Assembly (NCBI GenBank): GCA_019912905.1 | Contig: JAIOHO010000353.1 | Location: forward strand, 1-6,638 | Length of the DNA stretch: 6,638 nt | Direction: 5' to 3' | From: Anaerolineae bacterium | GTDB taxonomy: Bacteria; Chloroflexota; Anaerolineae; Aggregatilineales; Phototrophicaceae | Part shown: positions 6,175-6,638 of the stretch, in pieces | How the letters are laid out: every line of letters starts with the position of its first letter | Numbering within the stretch: position 1 is the first letter of the stretch | Notes under the pieces: model-generated | The model's database searches: none | Told to the model about the DNA's origin: nothing | The model's input: the letters and a program-made list of their open reading frames with translations, nothing else | Program-made: the position numbers and the translations under genes

Positions 6175-6497
6175 CTACTGAAGGCCCATCGCTTTGAGAT
6201 TGCGGTAGCTGATCGCCAGACTCTCGAAGGGGTCGCGCTGGCAGATGTCCTGCTCGACAGCATACCACTCCACATTAGCTTCGCGGCACGCATCGAGAAT
6301 AGCCGGCCAGTTGAGATTGCCTTCGCCCACTTCAGCCATCACCTGGATATTGTGATCCTGGATCGTCATATCCTTGAGGTGAACCACCGGCATCCGGTTC
6401 GTCATCCGCCGAATCCAGAAGGCCGGATCTCCGCCGCCGTGCTGCACCCAGTAGGTATCGAGTTCAGCCATCATGAAGCGCGGGTCCGTCTCCCTAA
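6175..6497 (-). pseudogene. sugar-phosphate isomerase/epimerase (TIM barrel, AP-endonuclease-2 fold), 5'-truncated by an IS
   Basis: About 105 codons of the C-terminal part remain, from ETDPRF to the TAG stop. The pattern ELDTYWVQHGG, VVHLKD, EVGEGNLNW and YAVEQD is typical of the xylose-isomerase-like TIM-barrel family (sugar isomerases, epimerases, IolE-like dehydratases). The Asp of LDTYW, His of VVHLKD and Glu of VEQD match metal ligands. Complete members are about 270 residues, so more than half is missing, including the first metal-binding glutamate. To the right of about 6493 the homology stops abruptly and is replaced by DNA that precedes a transposase start. The open frame continues to an ATG at 6561, but those ~23 codons are IS-derived. 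The missing half may lie beyond the IS. The gene points the same way as the operon and was probably functionally linked to it (inference). Confidence 0.75.
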
Positions 6498-6638
6498 AAC
6501 TCGACTTTATCCATTTGGTGGACGAAAAAGGGCGGGCAATGTAAGCTGATTTCTTGTTCAAGGAGAATCATATGCTTACGTTGCCCACAGAGATTATGAT
6601 CGTATTGCAGCATTTTTCGCCAGTGGTTAGCGAACGGA
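6494..6638 (+). mobile_element. left end of an insertion sequence (partial)
   Basis: The boundary is placed where the isomerase homology ends. CTAA at 6494-6497 fits the YTAR target reported for IS701-family elements, so the element itself may begin at 6498 with AACTCGACTTTATCC. That assignment is tentative. The right end, its terminal inverted repeat and the second copy of the target duplication are outside the window and cannot be checked. Confidence 0.6.
6572..6638 (+). CDS. transposase, first 22 codons (runs off right edge)
   Basis: An ideal ribosome-binding site AAGGAG (6560-6565) sits 6 nt before the ATG. The translated start MLTLPTEIMIVLQHFSPVVS resembles, from memory, the N-termini of DDE transposases annotated as IS701- or IS4-like in Chloroflexota and Cyanobacteria. 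No catalytic residues are in view. The orientation is opposite to the truncated isomerase. That it is a transposase rests on this short match together with the abrupt break in the neighbouring gene, so the family name is uncertain. Confidence 0.6.
   Translation, partial: MLTLPTEIMIVLQHFSPVVSER

Noticed and set aside
5940..6197. Plus-strand 85-codon frame with a TTG start in the intergenic region
   Set aside because: No ribosome-binding site, no family resemblance, and it runs through both inverted repeats and into the isomerase 3' end.
6515..6545. Possible transposase promoter with TTGGTG as -35
   Set aside because: No acceptable -10 box at 16-18 bp spacing.
6498..6561. ATG at 6561 (minus) as a true start giving a 128-residue isomerase
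   Set aside because: The first ~23 codons come from IS DNA, there is no family resemblance, and more than half the TIM barrel with its first metal ligand is missing.

Overview
The window is a bacterial catabolic-type gene cluster with GC in the mid-50s by eye. All of its genes lie on the minus strand, so they read from right to left. A mobile element has cut it at the right edge. The taxon cannot be fixed from sequence alone. The style of the E1/E2 proteins (close in pattern to those I recall from Firmicutes) and the transposase N-terminus would fit Chloroflexota or a related Gram-positive-like lineage; this is low confidence.

Layout from right to left, in the direction of transcription. At 6494-6638 is the left end of an insertion sequence, with the first 22 codons of a plus-strand transposase. 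It abuts the last ~105 codons of a TIM-barrel sugar-phosphate isomerase/epimerase gene (6175-6497, minus), which is therefore a 5'-truncated remnant. Next comes a gene-free stretch of about 335 bases (5840-6174). It holds two inverted repeats with related arms (5999-6044 and 6098-6146), a good sigma-70-like promoter facing left (TTGCAT, 17 bp, TATAAT; 5868-5896), and three TTTCG-type half-sites spaced exactly 10 bp apart between the -10 box and the start codon. The promoter feeds a DeoR-family regulator (5057-5839). This is followed 19 nt later by an E2 dihydrolipoamide acyltransferase (3664-5037). After 47 nt comes an 823-residue E1 with alpha and beta subunits fused (1145-3616). After a 95-nt gap with a strong RNA hairpin comes a class II aldolase (288-1049), and after 39 nt a PHP-domain protein that runs off the left edge (1-248).

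How they may work together: the E1 and E2 make two thirds of a 2-oxoacid/acetoin-dehydrogenase-type complex. TPP-dependent cleavage on E1 loads an acyl group onto the lipoyl lysine of E2, which passes it to CoA. No E3 (dihydrolipoamide dehydrogenase) is present here, so it must come from elsewhere. A zinc-dependent aldolase, a PHP phosphoesterase-like protein, a DeoR regulator (a family that usually senses sugar phosphates) and the neighbouring sugar isomerase all point to breakdown of a sugar, sugar acid or polyol, not to central pyruvate metabolism. The substrate is unknown. The most unusual aspects are this combination, the fused E1 with a non-standard TPP motif, and an apparent second, degenerate E3-binding domain in E2.
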